NCBI RefSeq assembly: GCF_007559025.1
Contig: NZ_CP041765.1
Location: forward strand, 2,104,679-2,168,678
Source: Tomitella fengzijianii
GTDB lineage: Bacteria > Actinomycetota > Actinomycetes > Mycobacteriales > Mycobacteriaceae
Direction of reading: 5' to 3'
Length of the DNA stretch: 64,000 bases
Positions within the stretch are counted from its first letter, which is position 1. Every line of letters begins with the position of its first letter. A program made the translations under genes and the position numbers. Below are positions 7,823 through 16,955 of this stretch, one piece after another. The notes below the pieces were generated by a model. The model was not told where the DNA came from. It saw nothing but the letters and a program-made list of their open reading frames with translations, and did not search any database.

Positions 7823-8989
7823 CTACCGTCCCGCGAACGCCCCGCCCGCCGCGAACGCCTGCGCCGCGAACCGCTCGGCCATCAGCGCGTGCGCCTCGGG
7901 CCCGGGGTGCAGGTTGTCGGCCGGCGGATGCTGTTCGGCGTCGGCGGCGCCAAACAGCGCGAGCCCGTCGAGGTAGAAGATGTGCGGGTCGCTGCCGGCG
8001 CGGTGCGCGACGATCCGCTCCGTCTCCTCGCGGATCGTGCGCAGGGTGAGCCTTCCGGCACGCGCCTCGGCCGGATCGCCCGTCGCCCGGTAGCGCATCG
8101 CCCCGTCGCCGAAGTCGAGCGCCGCCGGCCCGGGCGTGTCCTCGTGCATGGCGCAATACGGGGACGAGACCACCAGCAACGGCGTCGTGGGGTGCCCTTC
8201 GCGGATTGTGTCGAGGAAGCCGTGCAGAACCGAGGTGAACGCGCGCATCCGCATCACGTCGGCGTTGACCAGGTTGATGCCCACCTCGAGGCTGATCGCG
8301 TCGGCCGGGCGCTCGCGCAGCACGCGCGCCACGAACGGGTCGAGCATCGCGGCGCCGCTGAACCCGAGGTTGGTCAGGTCGAGGCCGGCGCCGAGCGCGG
8401 CGCGCGCGATCCACGTGCCGGTGGGGTGCGTGGCGTTGGAGCCCTGGCTGATCGAGCTGCCGTAGTGCAGCCACCGGGGGCGCCGGTCGCCGGCGAGGGG
8501 CTCGACGGGCGCGTCGGCGCGCAGTTCGCCCAGCTCGACGCGTTCGTAGTGCGGCAGCCAAATCTCGACGTCTTTCTCCCGCGCGGCCAGCCCGTCGAAG
8601 CGGACGGTCTGCGTGGTCCCCGGGTCGGTCTCCACGGACCCGGTGGCCGCGTCGATGAGCACCGCGGTGCCGCCCTCGGCCTCGACCTGCCCGGCCGGTT
8701 CGCCGTCGACGAGCAGTTCGAAGCGCCCCGCCGGGCGCGGCGCCACGCCCCGGAACGCCATGTGCGTGCGGTGGGCGGTGAGCTCGATACGCGTTGCGGC
8801 AGTGCGGAACGCCAGGCGCACCCCGGCCGGTTGTGCCTGCGCGGAGAGCAGCTGCGGGTCGGCGAAACCGCGCGCCCACGCGGGCAGCCGGCAGGGGACG
8901 AGGCCCAGCGGGCCCTCCTCCACGTCCAGCGCGCCGCGGAGCAGCTCGGGCGTGACGGGCGTGCGGTGCAGCGGGGTCGCGGAGTCCAT
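7823..8989 (-). CDS. SGNH/GDSL-type hydrolase
   Basis: This 388-residue esterase-like protein has an N-terminal carbohydrate-binding-like beta domain of about 170 residues, then a C-terminal SGNH hydrolase domain. The nucleophile Ser is in HYGSSISQGSN, the Gly/Asn blocks in NLGFSGAAM and VGINLVN, and the Asp-His pair in ADNLHPGPEAH. It probably removes acyl groups from a sugar or lipid. The frame is open to 9253, but those upstream residues are low-complexity and in the neighbouring promoter region. The ATG at 8989 (MDSATPLHR) was chosen. It is divergent from mftF. No signal peptide is seen. Confidence 0.82.
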   Translation of the reverse strand: MDSATPLHRTPVTPELLRGALDVEEGPLGLVPCRLPAWARGFADPQLLSAQAQPAGVRLAFRTAATRIELTAHRTHMAFRGVAPRPAGRFELLVDGEPAGQVEAEGGTAVLIDAATGSVETDPGTTQTVRFDGLAAREKDVEIWLPHYERVELGELRADAPVEPLAGDRRPRWLHYGSSISQGSNATHPTGTWIARAALGAGLDLTNLGFSGAAMLDPFVARVLRERPADAISLEVGINLVNADVMRMRAFTSVLHGFLDTIREGHPTTPLLVVSSPYCAMHEDTPGPAALDFGDGAMRYRATGDPAEARAGRLTLRTIREETERIVAHRAGSDPHIFYLDGLALFGAADAEQHPPADNLHPGPEAHALMAERFAAQAFAAGGAFAGR

Positions 8990-9186
8990 CTGCCCGATGC
9001 TAGGCGACGGCTCCCCGATGCCGGGCGACGACGGCGAGGGCCTCGCCCGCCGTGGCGCGGGCCGCTCGTGCCGTGCCCCGCGTGGACCGCCGCATCGCGC
9101 CGGTGGTCCGATACAGGGGGCGCACCGCGACACGATCCCCGCACCCGCCGCCCGCATCCACCACGCCGAAGGAGCACCGCACCGCC

Positions 9187-10698
9187 ATGAGCCGCGCGAG
9201 CGACAACATCCACCCGATGCCGCCGTTCCCGCCGCCGCCCACCCCTGAGGCACGCTCCGGCCGGTTCACCGCGGCCAACCGGATCGCGTGGACCTCCGGG
9301 GTGAAGCTGCGGGCGGGACGCGTCGCGATCGGCGGCTCGCCGTGGGCGCTCACCGTGCTGCCCGACGACGTGCGCCCCTTCGCCCGCGCCCTGCACCAGG
9401 CCGGGCGCGGCGGGCGCACCGCGCAGACCCAAGCCGAGCAGGACGCGGCGCTGTACCTGCTCGACCGCGGGATCGCCGACCCGCTGCCCGCGCCCGCCGA
9501 CGGCGTGGAGCGGGCCGACGACGTCGAGATCGTCATCCCGGTGCACGGCGGCGTCGCGGAGTTCGAGCGCTGCCTCGCCTCGGTCGCGACCGAGGGCGTG
9601 CCCGTCACCGTCGTCGACGACGCCACCCCGGAGCCCGACGCCTCCCGCATCAAGCAGCTCGCCGCCGACCACGGCGCGCGCCTGATCGTGCACGAGGTCA
9701 ACGGCGGCCCGGGCGCGGCCCGCAACACCGGTTTCGCCGCCACCACCGCGCCGTTCGTCGCGTTCATCGACTCGGACGTGGTCGCCGAGCCGCACTGGGT
9801 GTCGCGGCTGCGCCCCGTCTTCGACGACCCGGCCGTCGGCGCCGTCGGCCCGCGCGTGCTGCCCGACGTGTGCGGCACCTCCGCCATCGAGCTCTACGAG
9901 GAGACCCGCTCCGAGCTCGACATGGGCCCGCACCCCAGCCGCGTCGTCTACGGTGTGCCCGTGGGCTGGCTGCCCACCGCGTCGGCGATCGTGCGCCGCA
10001 GCGCCGTCACGGACCCGCCGTTCGAGCCGGGCATGCGCATCGGCGAGGACGTCGACCTGTTCTGGCGGATGGACGAGGCCGGCTGGACCGTCCGATACGT
10101 CACCGACTTCGTCAACCGCCACCGCGTGCGCAACTCCCTGGCGGAGTTCTCGGGGCGCCGCGCCGGGTACGGCTCGTCGGCCGCGCTGCTCGAGGCCCGG
10201 CACCCGGACCGGCTGATCCCGGCCCGCCCGTCGGTCTCCGGCCTCGCCATCATCGCGGCGCTGGCGAGCCGGCGCCCCGCGGCGCGCTGGTCGGCGCTCG
10301 GGGTCGCCGGCTACGAGCTCGCCCGCCAGCGCCGGCTGCTCGACCCGCAGGTGCCGTTCCCCGTCGTCGCGGAGATGACGGCGCTGACGCTGTGGACCGA
10401 CGCCTTCTGGGCGGGGCACCTGCTGCGCCGCGACTGGTGGCCGGTGGGCGCGGCGGTGCTCGCGGCGACGCCCCGGTCGCGCCTGGCCCGCACCGTGGCG
10501 GTCGCGATGATGGCCGAACCGGTGCGCGACCACCTCTTCCACCCCACCCGGCTTGATCCGGTGCGCAGCCTGGCGCTGCGGGCGCTCGACGACGCCTCCT
10601 ACGGCACCGGGGTGATCACCAACGCGATCCGGCAGCGCGTGCCGAACGTGGTGGCGCCGCGCGTGACGCTCCCCGCCTGGCCGCGGCTGCGGAAATAG
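9187..10698 (+). CDS. mftF: Mycofactocin-system glycosyltransferase MftF
   Basis: This 503-residue family 2 glycosyltransferase matches MftF, which adds an oligoglucan chain to the redox cofactor (pre)mycofactocin. Features seen are the nucleotide-sugar domain starting at VEIVIPVHGG, a GGPGAARNTGF turn, the metal-binding FIDSDVV (DxD-like), IGEDVDLFWRM, and the characteristic C-terminal DDASYGTGVITNAIRQR. The start at 9187 has AAGGAG twelve bases upstream; an ATG at 9217 is an alternative. In mycobacteria mftF sits inside mftA-F, but no other mft biosynthetic gene is visible in this window. A mycofactocin-coupled SDR lies at 29811-30629. Confidence 0.85.
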   Translation: MSRASDNIHPMPPFPPPPTPEARSGRFTAANRIAWTSGVKLRAGRVAIGGSPWALTVLPDDVRPFARALHQAGRGGRTAQTQAEQDAALYLLDRGIADPLPAPADGVERADDVEIVIPVHGGVAEFERCLASVATEGVPVTVVDDATPEPDASRIKQLAADHGARLIVHEVNGGPGAARNTGFAATTAPFVAFIDSDVVAEPHWVSRLRPVFDDPAVGAVGPRVLPDVCGTSAIELYEETRSELDMGPHPSRVVYGVPVGWLPTASAIVRRSAVTDPPFEPGMRIGEDVDLFWRMDEAGWTVRYVTDFVNRHRVRNSLAEFSGRRAGYGSSAALLEARHPDRLIPARPSVSGLAIIAALASRRPAARWSALGVAGYELARQRRLLDPQVPFPVVAEMTALTLWTDAFWAGHLLRRDWWPVGAAVLAATPRSRLARTVAVAMMAEPVRDHLFHPTRLDPVRSLALRALDDASYGTGVITNAIRQRVPNVVAPRVTLPAWPRLRK

Positions 10699-10720
10699 CC
10701 GGGCGCGGACTCCCCGGCCC

Positions 10721-11314
10721 CTACCCGCCCCTGCGCGGCCCTGCCAGGTAGAACAGTCCCATCAGCACGCACACCGCCAGCGTCAAGTACGGCGTGGCCA
10801 GCCCCAGCAGCCCGGCGAGCAGGTAGGCGGGCGGGGCGAGTGCCCCGCGGCGGAGCACCGCACGGCGCTCCCCTGCCGGCAGCGGCGCGCGCAGCAGGTG
10901 CGGGCGCCGCAGCAGCACGTGTGCTTCGAGCGCGAGGAACACCGCCGAGGTCACCAGGAACGCTGTCGCATACACGACGGCCGCCAGGCGCCCGCCGGGG
11001 ACGTCGAGATAGGTGGCCATCAGCGAGGTGGTGAACGGCAGCACCGCGATGCACATGAGCAGCACCAGGTTGAGCGCCAGCACGGAACGGTCGGCGCCGG
11101 CCAGCCGCCGCATCAGGGTGTGGTGGTTGATCCAGATGATGCCGATGGCCAGGAACGAGATGACGTAGGCGAGGTAGTTCGGCCACAGCGCGCCCAGCGC
11201 GTCGGCCAGCGACCGCGCACCGTCGGCGTCGGGGACGCGCAGATCGAGCACGAGCAGGGTGATGGCCACGGCGATCACCCCGTCGGAGAACGCCTCCATC
11301 CGGCCGGTGCCCAT
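10721..11314 (-). CDS. TMEM175-family potassium channel-like membrane protein
   Basis: This 197-residue integral membrane protein carries the TMEM175 (DUF1211) signature: RMEAFSDGVIAVAITLLVLDL in helix 1, with the conserved F-S-D filter motif, then about five further hydrophobic helices. Bacterial members form leaky potassium channels. Upstream in-frame residues before the ATG at 11314 are low-complexity and were excluded. The gene sits 40 bp downstream of the FAD oxidoreductase on the same strand and converges on mftF. Confidence 0.85.
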   Translation of the reverse strand: MGTGRMEAFSDGVIAVAITLLVLDLRVPDADGARSLADALGALWPNYLAYVISFLAIGIIWINHHTLMRRLAGADRSVLALNLVLLMCIAVLPFTTSLMATYLDVPGGRLAAVVYATAFLVTSAVFLALEAHVLLRRPHLLRAPLPAGERRAVLRRGALAPPAYLLAGLLGLATPYLTLAVCVLMGLFYLAGPRRGG

Positions 11315-11354
11315 CACGCCGGCCGGCGCCGCCACCGATTCGCGGCCCGCCCCA

Positions 11355-12497
11355 TCAGAAGGCGGACCACTCGCGCCCGAACCACCGCCGCGCACGGCTC
11401 GTCCCGAACTCGCGCTTGCCCGCCGCCAGCGCCTCCGACGGCGCATCGAAGGTGCCAGTGGGCGCCTCGCCGCTGCGGAAAGTCACCTCGACGCGCCCCA
11501 CCCGGTCGCCGCCGTACTCGACGTAGCAGACCCCGGTGCCGTCGTACGTCGCGCCGGGCTCCTCGCCGCGCTGCAGGGCGACGAGCCTGTCGGCCACCAC
11601 CGCGGCCTGCCGCTCGGAGAACACGCCCGCCTTGGGCGTGCCGACGCTGGTCACGTCCCCCACCGCGTACACCCCCGGGTACGCCGTCTCGAGCGTGAGC
11701 GGATCGACGGGGATCCAGCCGTCGACGCACATGCCCGACTCGGCCACCACCGCAGGCACCCGGTGCACCGGCACGCCCAGGAACAGGTCGAAGGGCATCT
11801 CTCCCCCGCCCTCGAGCAGGGCCACGCGCCGCCGCGGGTCGAGCCCGCGCACCAGCGTGCCGGGGTGCCACTCGATGTCGCGCTCGGCGAACGCGTCGAG
11901 CAGCGAGTGCGACGCGGACGGCGCGGGCGGGACGGGGCTGGGCAGCGGCATCGCCAGCGCCACCTCGCTGCGATCGCGCACGCCGCGACGCGTGAGCAGG
12001 TCGTGCACCAGCAGCGCCGTCTCGCTGGGCGCGGGCGGGCACTTGAACGGGGTGGAGGTGACGCCCACCACCACCCGCCCGCCGTCGAAGCGCTCGAGTA
12101 CCTCGCGCGCGGCGAACGCCCCGGCGGGGGTGTAGAAGTCGATGCCCGCCTCCGTCAGTCCCGGTGTGGCCGCCGGATCGAGGTCGGCGCCGAGCGCCAC
12201 CACCAGCGCGTCCGCCTCGAAGGCGCCCGCATCCGTTTCCACGCGCCGCGCGGCGGGGTCGATCGCGCGGATCACCGTCTGCACGAACCGCACGCCCGGC
12301 TTGTCGATGGCCGAGTACGGGTGGCGCACCGCCGCCGCATCGGTGCGGCCGAACATCACGTCGAGCTTGGAGAAGCCCATGATGAACGCATCGGCCCCGT
12401 CGATCAGCACCACGTCGGCAGCGGCCCCGAGCTCCTCCGAGAGCCGCGCCGCGAGCTCCAGCCCGCCGAAGCCCGCTCCCAGCACCACCACCCGCAT
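11355..12497 (-). CDS. FAD-dependent NAD(P)/quinone-type oxidoreductase
   Basis: This 380-residue flavoprotein has the FAD-binding GAGFGGLELAARL at its N-terminus, an ALVVALGADLD strand, and YAVGDVTSVGTPKAGVFSERQA near the C-terminus. That layout matches the sulfide:quinone oxidoreductase/flavocytochrome c sulfide dehydrogenase-like branch of the pyridine nucleotide-disulfide reductase superfamily. No redox-active CxxxxC disulfide is evident, so sulfide oxidation is uncertain. The ATG at 12497 has GGAGGA upstream. The reading frame stays open far upstream as an antisense artefact of high GC and is not part of the gene. Confidence 0.8.
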   Translation of the reverse strand: MRVVVLGAGFGGLELAARLSEELGAAADVVLIDGADAFIMGFSKLDVMFGRTDAAAVRHPYSAIDKPGVRFVQTVIRAIDPAARRVETDAGAFEADALVVALGADLDPAATPGLTEAGIDFYTPAGAFAAREVLERFDGGRVVVGVTSTPFKCPPAPSETALLVHDLLTRRGVRDRSEVALAMPLPSPVPPAPSASHSLLDAFAERDIEWHPGTLVRGLDPRRRVALLEGGGEMPFDLFLGVPVHRVPAVVAESGMCVDGWIPVDPLTLETAYPGVYAVGDVTSVGTPKAGVFSERQAAVVADRLVALQRGEEPGATYDGTGVCYVEYGGDRVGRVEVTFRSGEAPTGTFDAPSEALAAGKREFGTSRARRWFGREWSAF

Positions 12498-12544
12498 ACC
12501 CGTCCTCCTCCGTCCGGGCCGGGCGAGCCGGCCGCCTGGTCCGT

Positions 12545-13864
12545 CTAGTTGCCGAAGTTCACGATCGAGCCGTTGAGCGGCAGCTCGCCGGTGCGCGGCT
12601 GCGGGTCGTCCGAGTGGTGCGCGAAGTACTCGCCGGTGAGGTAGTCGTCGGACGCGAGGATCGCCGACGGGGCGATGTAGCCCGCATAGTCGAAGCCGTC
12701 GAGCACGTACGGCACGCCGTCGCTGCCCACCAGGTCCGGGCCGTCCATGAGCTGGAAGTGCAGGTGCGGGGCGTTGGAGTTGCCGGTGTTGCCGAGCAGC
12801 CCGATCACCTGCCCCTTCGTTACCTTGTCGCCCGGCTTCACCCGCAGCGATCCCGGCTGCAGATGCGCGTACATCGCCCAGGTGCCGCCGCCGATGTCCT
12901 GAATGACGTGGTTGCCGTCCACGTTGTCGACGGTGATCTTCGCGGCGAGCGCGGGCACCGTGGCGGGCAGGACGCCGGGCGCATTGTCCGGCACGCCGTC
13001 GAGCGTCGACGCGATCGTCCCGTCTGCCACCGCGTGCACCTCCTGCCCGTAGTCCTGGTAGCTCTCGTTGCGGGTCTTGTCGCCCACGTAGAAGCGCCCC
13101 TGGGCGTCGGTGCGCATCCAGTCGATGGCGAAGCGCTGGCTGTCGGCCAGCTCGCCGCTCACCGGCATCAGCGACGGCACGTGCGGGAAGCCGATGCTGC
13201 AGCACCCGTTCTGCGCCACCCAGTTCGCGCCCCGCAGCGGCGGGGAGATCACGCGCGCGGTGCGGGCCGAGACCCCCTTGGGAGCGACGGTGTACGTGAC
13301 CTTGGTGGGCGCCGTCGCGCCGGGGTTCGCCGAGGCCAGCGCGGTCACCCTGTGCAGCACCGCCTTCGGCACGTCGGCGACCTTGTCGGCGGTGAAGTCC
13401 ACCAGCAGCGCGCGCGATTCGCCGGCCGGGATCACCGCATTGGGCGCGGGGCTCGACGGCAGGGTGCGCAGCCGGTTGCACGGCCCGTACTCGCACGACG
13501 GGTCCACCAGCGCCGGCCCCGCAAACGAGGCGAGCACCCGCGTCGGGTTCGCGGCGTCCACCATCTCCACCTTCTCGATCGTGGCCGGGGCCACGCCTGC
13601 GTTGGTGAGCTGCAGCGCGTAGGCCACGTGCGCCTTGCCGTCCGTGCCCGTGAACGGGAACGTGGGCGAGCCGAGGTTCTGCACCGTCACCGCCGAGTAG
13701 TCGGCGGTGACGTGGGCGGCCTCGCCCTCGCCGACGATGGCCGCCCCGCCCGGCCCGCTGTCCTGGCGCGCCGGGGATCCGCCGCCCGAGCCGCACGCCG
13801 CGGACAGTGCCAGTACCGCAGCCGCTGCCGCCGCGCCCAGTGCGCGGCCTCCCGCCATGCTCAT
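12545..13864 (-). CDS. M23-family metallopeptidase lipoprotein
   Basis: This 439-residue exported lipoprotein has the signal [22 protein letters not shown] with a Cys lipobox (LSAAC) near residue 24. Residues of about 45-250 form an all-beta region with CEYGPCNR and [11 protein letters not shown] cysteine patches. The C-terminal LytM/M23 domain shows the zinc site: HxxxD in [10 protein letters not shown] and HxH in APHLHFQL, plus [10 protein letters not shown] and [13 protein letters not shown]. All catalytic residues are present, so it probably cuts peptidoglycan cross-links. Two ATGs, 13864 and 13858, are possible starts; GGGGG fits the second better. It is upstream of the FAD oxidoreductase by 48 bp. 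Confidence 0.85.
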   Translation of the reverse strand: MSMAGGRALGAAAAAAVLALSAACGSGGGSPARQDSGPGGAAIVGEGEAAHVTADYSAVTVQNLGSPTFPFTGTDGKAHVAYALQLTNAGVAPATIEKVEMVDAANPTRVLASFAGPALVDPSCEYGPCNRLRTLPSSPAPNAVIPAGESRALLVDFTADKVADVPKAVLHRVTALASANPGATAPTKVTYTVAPKGVSARTARVISPPLRGANWVAQNGCCSIGFPHVPSLMPVSGELADSQRFAIDWMRTDAQGRFYVGDKTRNESYQDYGQEVHAVADGTIASTLDGVPDNAPGVLPATVPALAAKITVDNVDGNHVIQDIGGGTWAMYAHLQPGSLRVKPGDKVTKGQVIGLLGNTGNSNAPHLHFQLMDGPDLVGSDGVPYVLDGFDYAGYIAPSAILASDDYLTGEYFAHHSDDPQPRTGELPLNGSIVNFGN

Positions 13865-14024
13865 CCCCCGAGCCTGCGCGCGGCGGCGCCCGCACGGAAT
13901 AGACCCAGGTCGTGTCTCTTGCTGCGATGGCGGCGGACGCACGAAACCCGCGACCCAGGCCCATGTCGGCGCCGCCGCGCCCGGACGAGGGTGGTGGTGG
14001 AGCGCGGCACGGAGGGAGCGCGGC

Positions 14025-15053
14025 ATGGGCACGGCACTCGGGGCCATCGACATCGTCGGCGACCCGGCGGGCACCATCGACTCGCCCACCGGGATCATCG
14101 CCGCGGGCGGCGCCGTGTGGTTCACCAGCATCTCCAACGGGCGCATCGGGCGCGTCCGGCCGGGCGACGCCGGACAGGGCGACGGCACCGGCGGCGGGTG
14201 GGCCGTCGAGACCTTCGCCGACCCGCACGGCCGGATCCGCCTGCCCGCCAACCTGTACCCCGCCGCCGACGGCCGGCTGTGGATCACCTGCCTCGGCTCC
14301 GACGCGCTCGCCTCCCTCGACCCCGCCGCGCCCGACCCGGCGGCGACAATCCACACCGTCACCCACCCCGACCTGTGCGGCCCCGTCGCCATCAAGTCGG
14401 CCCCCGACGGGCTGCTGTGGTGCAGCGTGCGCGGGTCCGACGCCATCGCGTCGCTCGACCCGCTCGCATCCGACCCGGCCGCCAAAGATCCCGCCGCCAC
14501 CATCCGATTGCACCGCTCGCACCTCATCGACGACCCGTCCGCCCTGTTCGTGGACGCGCGAGGGCTGGTGTGGTGGGTCAACGCGGGAACCGGCACCGTC
14601 GGCCGCCTCGACCCGTCAGCCCCCGACCCGGCCCGCACCGTGGTCCGGCTCGGTCCCTGGCCCGGGTACGGCGCGCCCCGCGCGTGGGCGGCTGATGCGT
14701 CGGGGACGCTGTGGGTCACCGCGCAGGATCCGCCCGGGCTGCTCGCGATCGGGCCCGCCCCGCAGCGGGACGCGGCGGGCGACGTGTCGGTGCGCCGACA
14801 CACCCATCCGATGCTGCGCACGCCCGACGGGGTGTGGGTGGCCGCGGACGGCGCCGTGTGGCTGGCCGACACTGCCGCAGACGCGATCGTCCGGCTCGTC
14901 CCCGCCTCCGAACCTGCGGCGGACCGGTGGAGCACCTTCAGCGCTCCGGGCGTGGCCGGACCCTTCGACATCAAGGCGGGGCCCGATCCCGCCTACTTCT
15001 GGTTCACTGCCAAGCGCGACGGCTCAATCGGACGAATACGGGTGTCCGAGTAG
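14025..15053 (+). CDS. Virginiamycin B lyase (Vgb)-like beta-propeller protein
   Basis: This 342-residue protein is built of repeated W-F-T / L-W-I-T strands with G-x-I-G-R turns typical of Vgb/SMP-30-like propellers ([46 protein letters not shown]). Vgb linearises streptogramin B antibiotics, but most chromosomal homologues have unproven functions. I did not identify a complete lyase His/Glu set. The start follows GGAGGG. There is no signal peptide. It is divergent from the M23 lipoprotein and 37 bp upstream of a sensor kinase on the same strand. Confidence 0.75.
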   Translation: MGTALGAIDIVGDPAGTIDSPTGIIAAGGAVWFTSISNGRIGRVRPGDAGQGDGTGGGWAVETFADPHGRIRLPANLYPAADGRLWITCLGSDALASLDPAAPDPAATIHTVTHPDLCGPVAIKSAPDGLLWCSVRGSDAIASLDPLASDPAAKDPAATIRLHRSHLIDDPSALFVDARGLVWWVNAGTGTVGRLDPSAPDPARTVVRLGPWPGYGAPRAWAADASGTLWVTAQDPPGLLAIGPAPQRDAAGDVSVRRHTHPMLRTPDGVWVAADGAVWLADTAADAIVRLVPASEPAADRWSTFSAPGVAGPFDIKAGPDPAYFWFTAKRDGSIGRIRVSE

Positions 15054-15089
15054 GTTCCCCTGCCGTCCCGCACGCTCTACGCTGGTCGG

Positions 15090-16955
15090 ATGAGGCTCGG
15101 TGCGGGGGCACGAGGGCCGGCGGGGCTCGGTACGCACCGGTGCGACCGGACGCTGCCGGTGCTCGCCGCCGCCGTGCTGACGCTGGGAGGGGTGCAGCTT
15201 GCCCTCACGCTGCCCGGCTCCGGCGGCCTGTGGTGGGTACAGCTGGTCGTCACTGCCACGTTCTGGGTGTTCGCGGGTGCCGGCCTGCTCGCCTGGCACC
15301 GCCGGCCCGGTAATCGGATGGGCATGCTGCTCGTGTGGGGCGGGCTGGCCGTCTTCGCCGGCACCCTGGGCAACACCGCGGTCCCGGCGCTCGCCGCGGC
15401 CGGCGCCGTCACCGCCACGGTGGTGCTCGCAGTGACGGTGCACCTGCTGCTCGCCTTCCCATCGGGGCGGGTGCACGGCGCCCCGGCGCGGGCGGTCGTC
15501 GTCGCGGGCTACGCCGTCTCGCTGCTGCTGCAGGCGCCGCAGTACCTGTTCGATCCGTCGGCCGCCCCTGCGCTGTCCGTCGCCGACTCCCCCGGCCTCG
15601 TCACAGCCGGCACCTGGGTGCAGCGCGCGGCCGGCGCCGTCGTCGTCGTCGCGGCCGCCGTGCTGCTCGCCCGCCGCATCGCGGCCGCCCACGCGGCGCA
15701 CCGGCGGGTGCTGGTGCCGCTGTTCGCCTACGGGATGCTGGCGCTGCTGTCGGTGCCGCTGCGCGCCACCGTCCTCGAGCCCGCCTTCGGCGCCGTCGCC
15801 GCGGCCGTCGTGCAGTTCCTCGTGCTCGGGGGCGTGCCGGTGGCGTTCGTGCTGGCGATGCTGCGCGGCGGATTCGCCCGCGAGGGCGAGCTCGAGGAGC
15901 TGGCCGCGCAGCTCGCCGCCACCGGCGACGCCCGCGCCGACCTGCCTGCCCTGCTGGGCCGCGCGCTCGGCGACCCGTCGGTGGAGGTGCTCTACTGGAT
16001 GCCGCGGGCCGCGGTGTGGACCGACGGCAGCGGCGCCCTGCGCGCACTGCCGCTCCCCGAGCACCGGGCCAGCGTCGAAGTGTCGGCCGCGGGCGAGCGG
16101 ATCGGCGCGATCGTCTACGACGGCTACCTCATCGCCGACCCGGCGCCCGTCCGCGCCGCGGGTCGGGTGATGGCGCTGGCGATCGAGCGCGAGCGGCTGC
16201 TGGCCCGCCTGCTCGCGCAGCGCGGCGCGCTCATCGCCTCGCGCGCCCGCATCGTCACGGCGGCGGACAGGGAGCGCCGTCGCGTCGCCCGCGACCTGCA
16301 CGACGGCATGCAGGTGCGCCTGGTGCTGCTGGCTCTCGAGGCGCAGCGCCTCGCGGCCGCCGCCGACGGGCCGGTGGCCGGCCAGGCGCTGGCACTGCGC
16401 CGGGGGCTGGACGAGACCGCCGCCCGACTGCGCTCGTTCGTGCACGAGCTCATGCCGTCGGCGCTGATCGAGCGGGGGTTGTGCGCCGCGGCCGAGGATC
16501 TGGTCGACCGGATGCCGTTGCCCACCGCACTGCACGCCGGGATCGCCGACCTCGCGTTGCCGCCCGACGTGGAGAGCACCGCCTACTTCCTCATCGCCGA
16601 GGGGCTGACCAACGCGCTCAAGCACGCCCACGCGGGACGGCTGTCGGTGCGCATCGGCCGGGACGGCGACGCGCTCGTGGTCGAGGTGCACGACGACGGC
16701 GTCGGCGGCGCCTCACTGCACACCGGCCACGGGCTACGGGGGCTCGCCGACCGGGTGCACGCGCTCGGCGGCGGGCTGCGGGTGGACAGCGCGACCGGGT
16801 GCGGCACCCACCTGCGCGCGGAGCTGCCGTGCGGGGACCGCGCGCACCCGGAAGCGGGGCCGCAACCGGCGGAGGCAGGACCAGCGGAGGCGGGACCAGC
16901 GGGGGCGGGACCGCAACGCCCCACGCCCGCGCGGGTGCGGGAGGCGGCCGGATGA
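15090..16955 (+). CDS. Membrane sensor histidine kinase (HisKA_3 / NarL-type system)
   Basis: This 621-residue kinase has about eight predicted transmembrane helices in residues 20-256, then a linker and a poorly conserved GAF-like region. The dimerisation/phosphoacceptor motif RRRVARDLHDGMQ places the phosphorylated His at about residue 404. The ATPase domain has AEGLTNALKHA and a DDGVGG followed by GHGLRGLADRV. The C-terminal tail after residue 590 is a degenerate Pro/Gly/Ala repeat. The stop overlaps the start of the response regulator, so the two are co-translated. The ligand is unknown; the multi-helix sensor suggests a membrane or lipophilic cue. Confidence 0.92.
   Translation: MRLGAGARGPAGLGTHRCDRTLPVLAAAVLTLGGVQLALTLPGSGGLWWVQLVVTATFWVFAGAGLLAWHRRPGNRMGMLLVWGGLAVFAGTLGNTAVPALAAAGAVTATVVLAVTVHLLLAFPSGRVHGAPARAVVVAGYAVSLLLQAPQYLFDPSAAPALSVADSPGLVTAGTWVQRAAGAVVVVAAAVLLARRIAAAHAAHRRVLVPLFAYGMLALLSVPLRATVLEPAFGAVAAAVVQFLVLGGVPVAFVLAMLRGGFAREGELEELAAQLAATGDARADLPALLGRALGDPSVEVLYWMPRAAVWTDGSGALRALPLPEHRASVEVSAAGERIGAIVYDGYLIADPAPVRAAGRVMALAIERERLLARLLAQRGALIASRARIVTAADRERRRVARDLHDGMQVRLVLLALEAQRLAAAADGPVAGQALALRRGLDETAARLRSFVHELMPSALIERGLCAAAEDLVDRMPLPTALHAGIADLALPPDVESTAYFLIAEGLTNALKHAHAGRLSVRIGRDGDALVVEVHDDGVGGASLHTGHGLRGLADRVHALGGGLRVDSATGCGTHLRAELPCGDRAHPEAGPQPAEAGPAEAGPAGAGPQRPTPARVREAAG
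16870..16914. repeat. Three 15-bp tandem repeats in the kinase 3' end
   Basis: Three units related to CGGAGGCGGGACCAG occupy 16870-16884, 16885-16899 and 16900-16914. They encode a Pro/Ala/Glu/Gly tail of the histidine kinase, downstream of the catalytic domain, so the length may vary without harming function. Confidence 0.75.

Noticed and set aside
11355-14522. A 1055-codon minus-strand open frame covering several genes
   Set aside because: Only its last 380 codons are a real gene (FAD oxidoreductase). The rest is antisense or out of frame with the M23 lipoprotein and Vgb-like genes and has Arg/Gly/Ala-rich composition typical of GC-driven open frames.
12614-14695. A 693-codon plus-strand open frame
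   Set aside because: It runs antisense to the M23 lipoprotein and out of frame through the Vgb-like gene, has no domain similarity and consists of Arg/His-rich translation.
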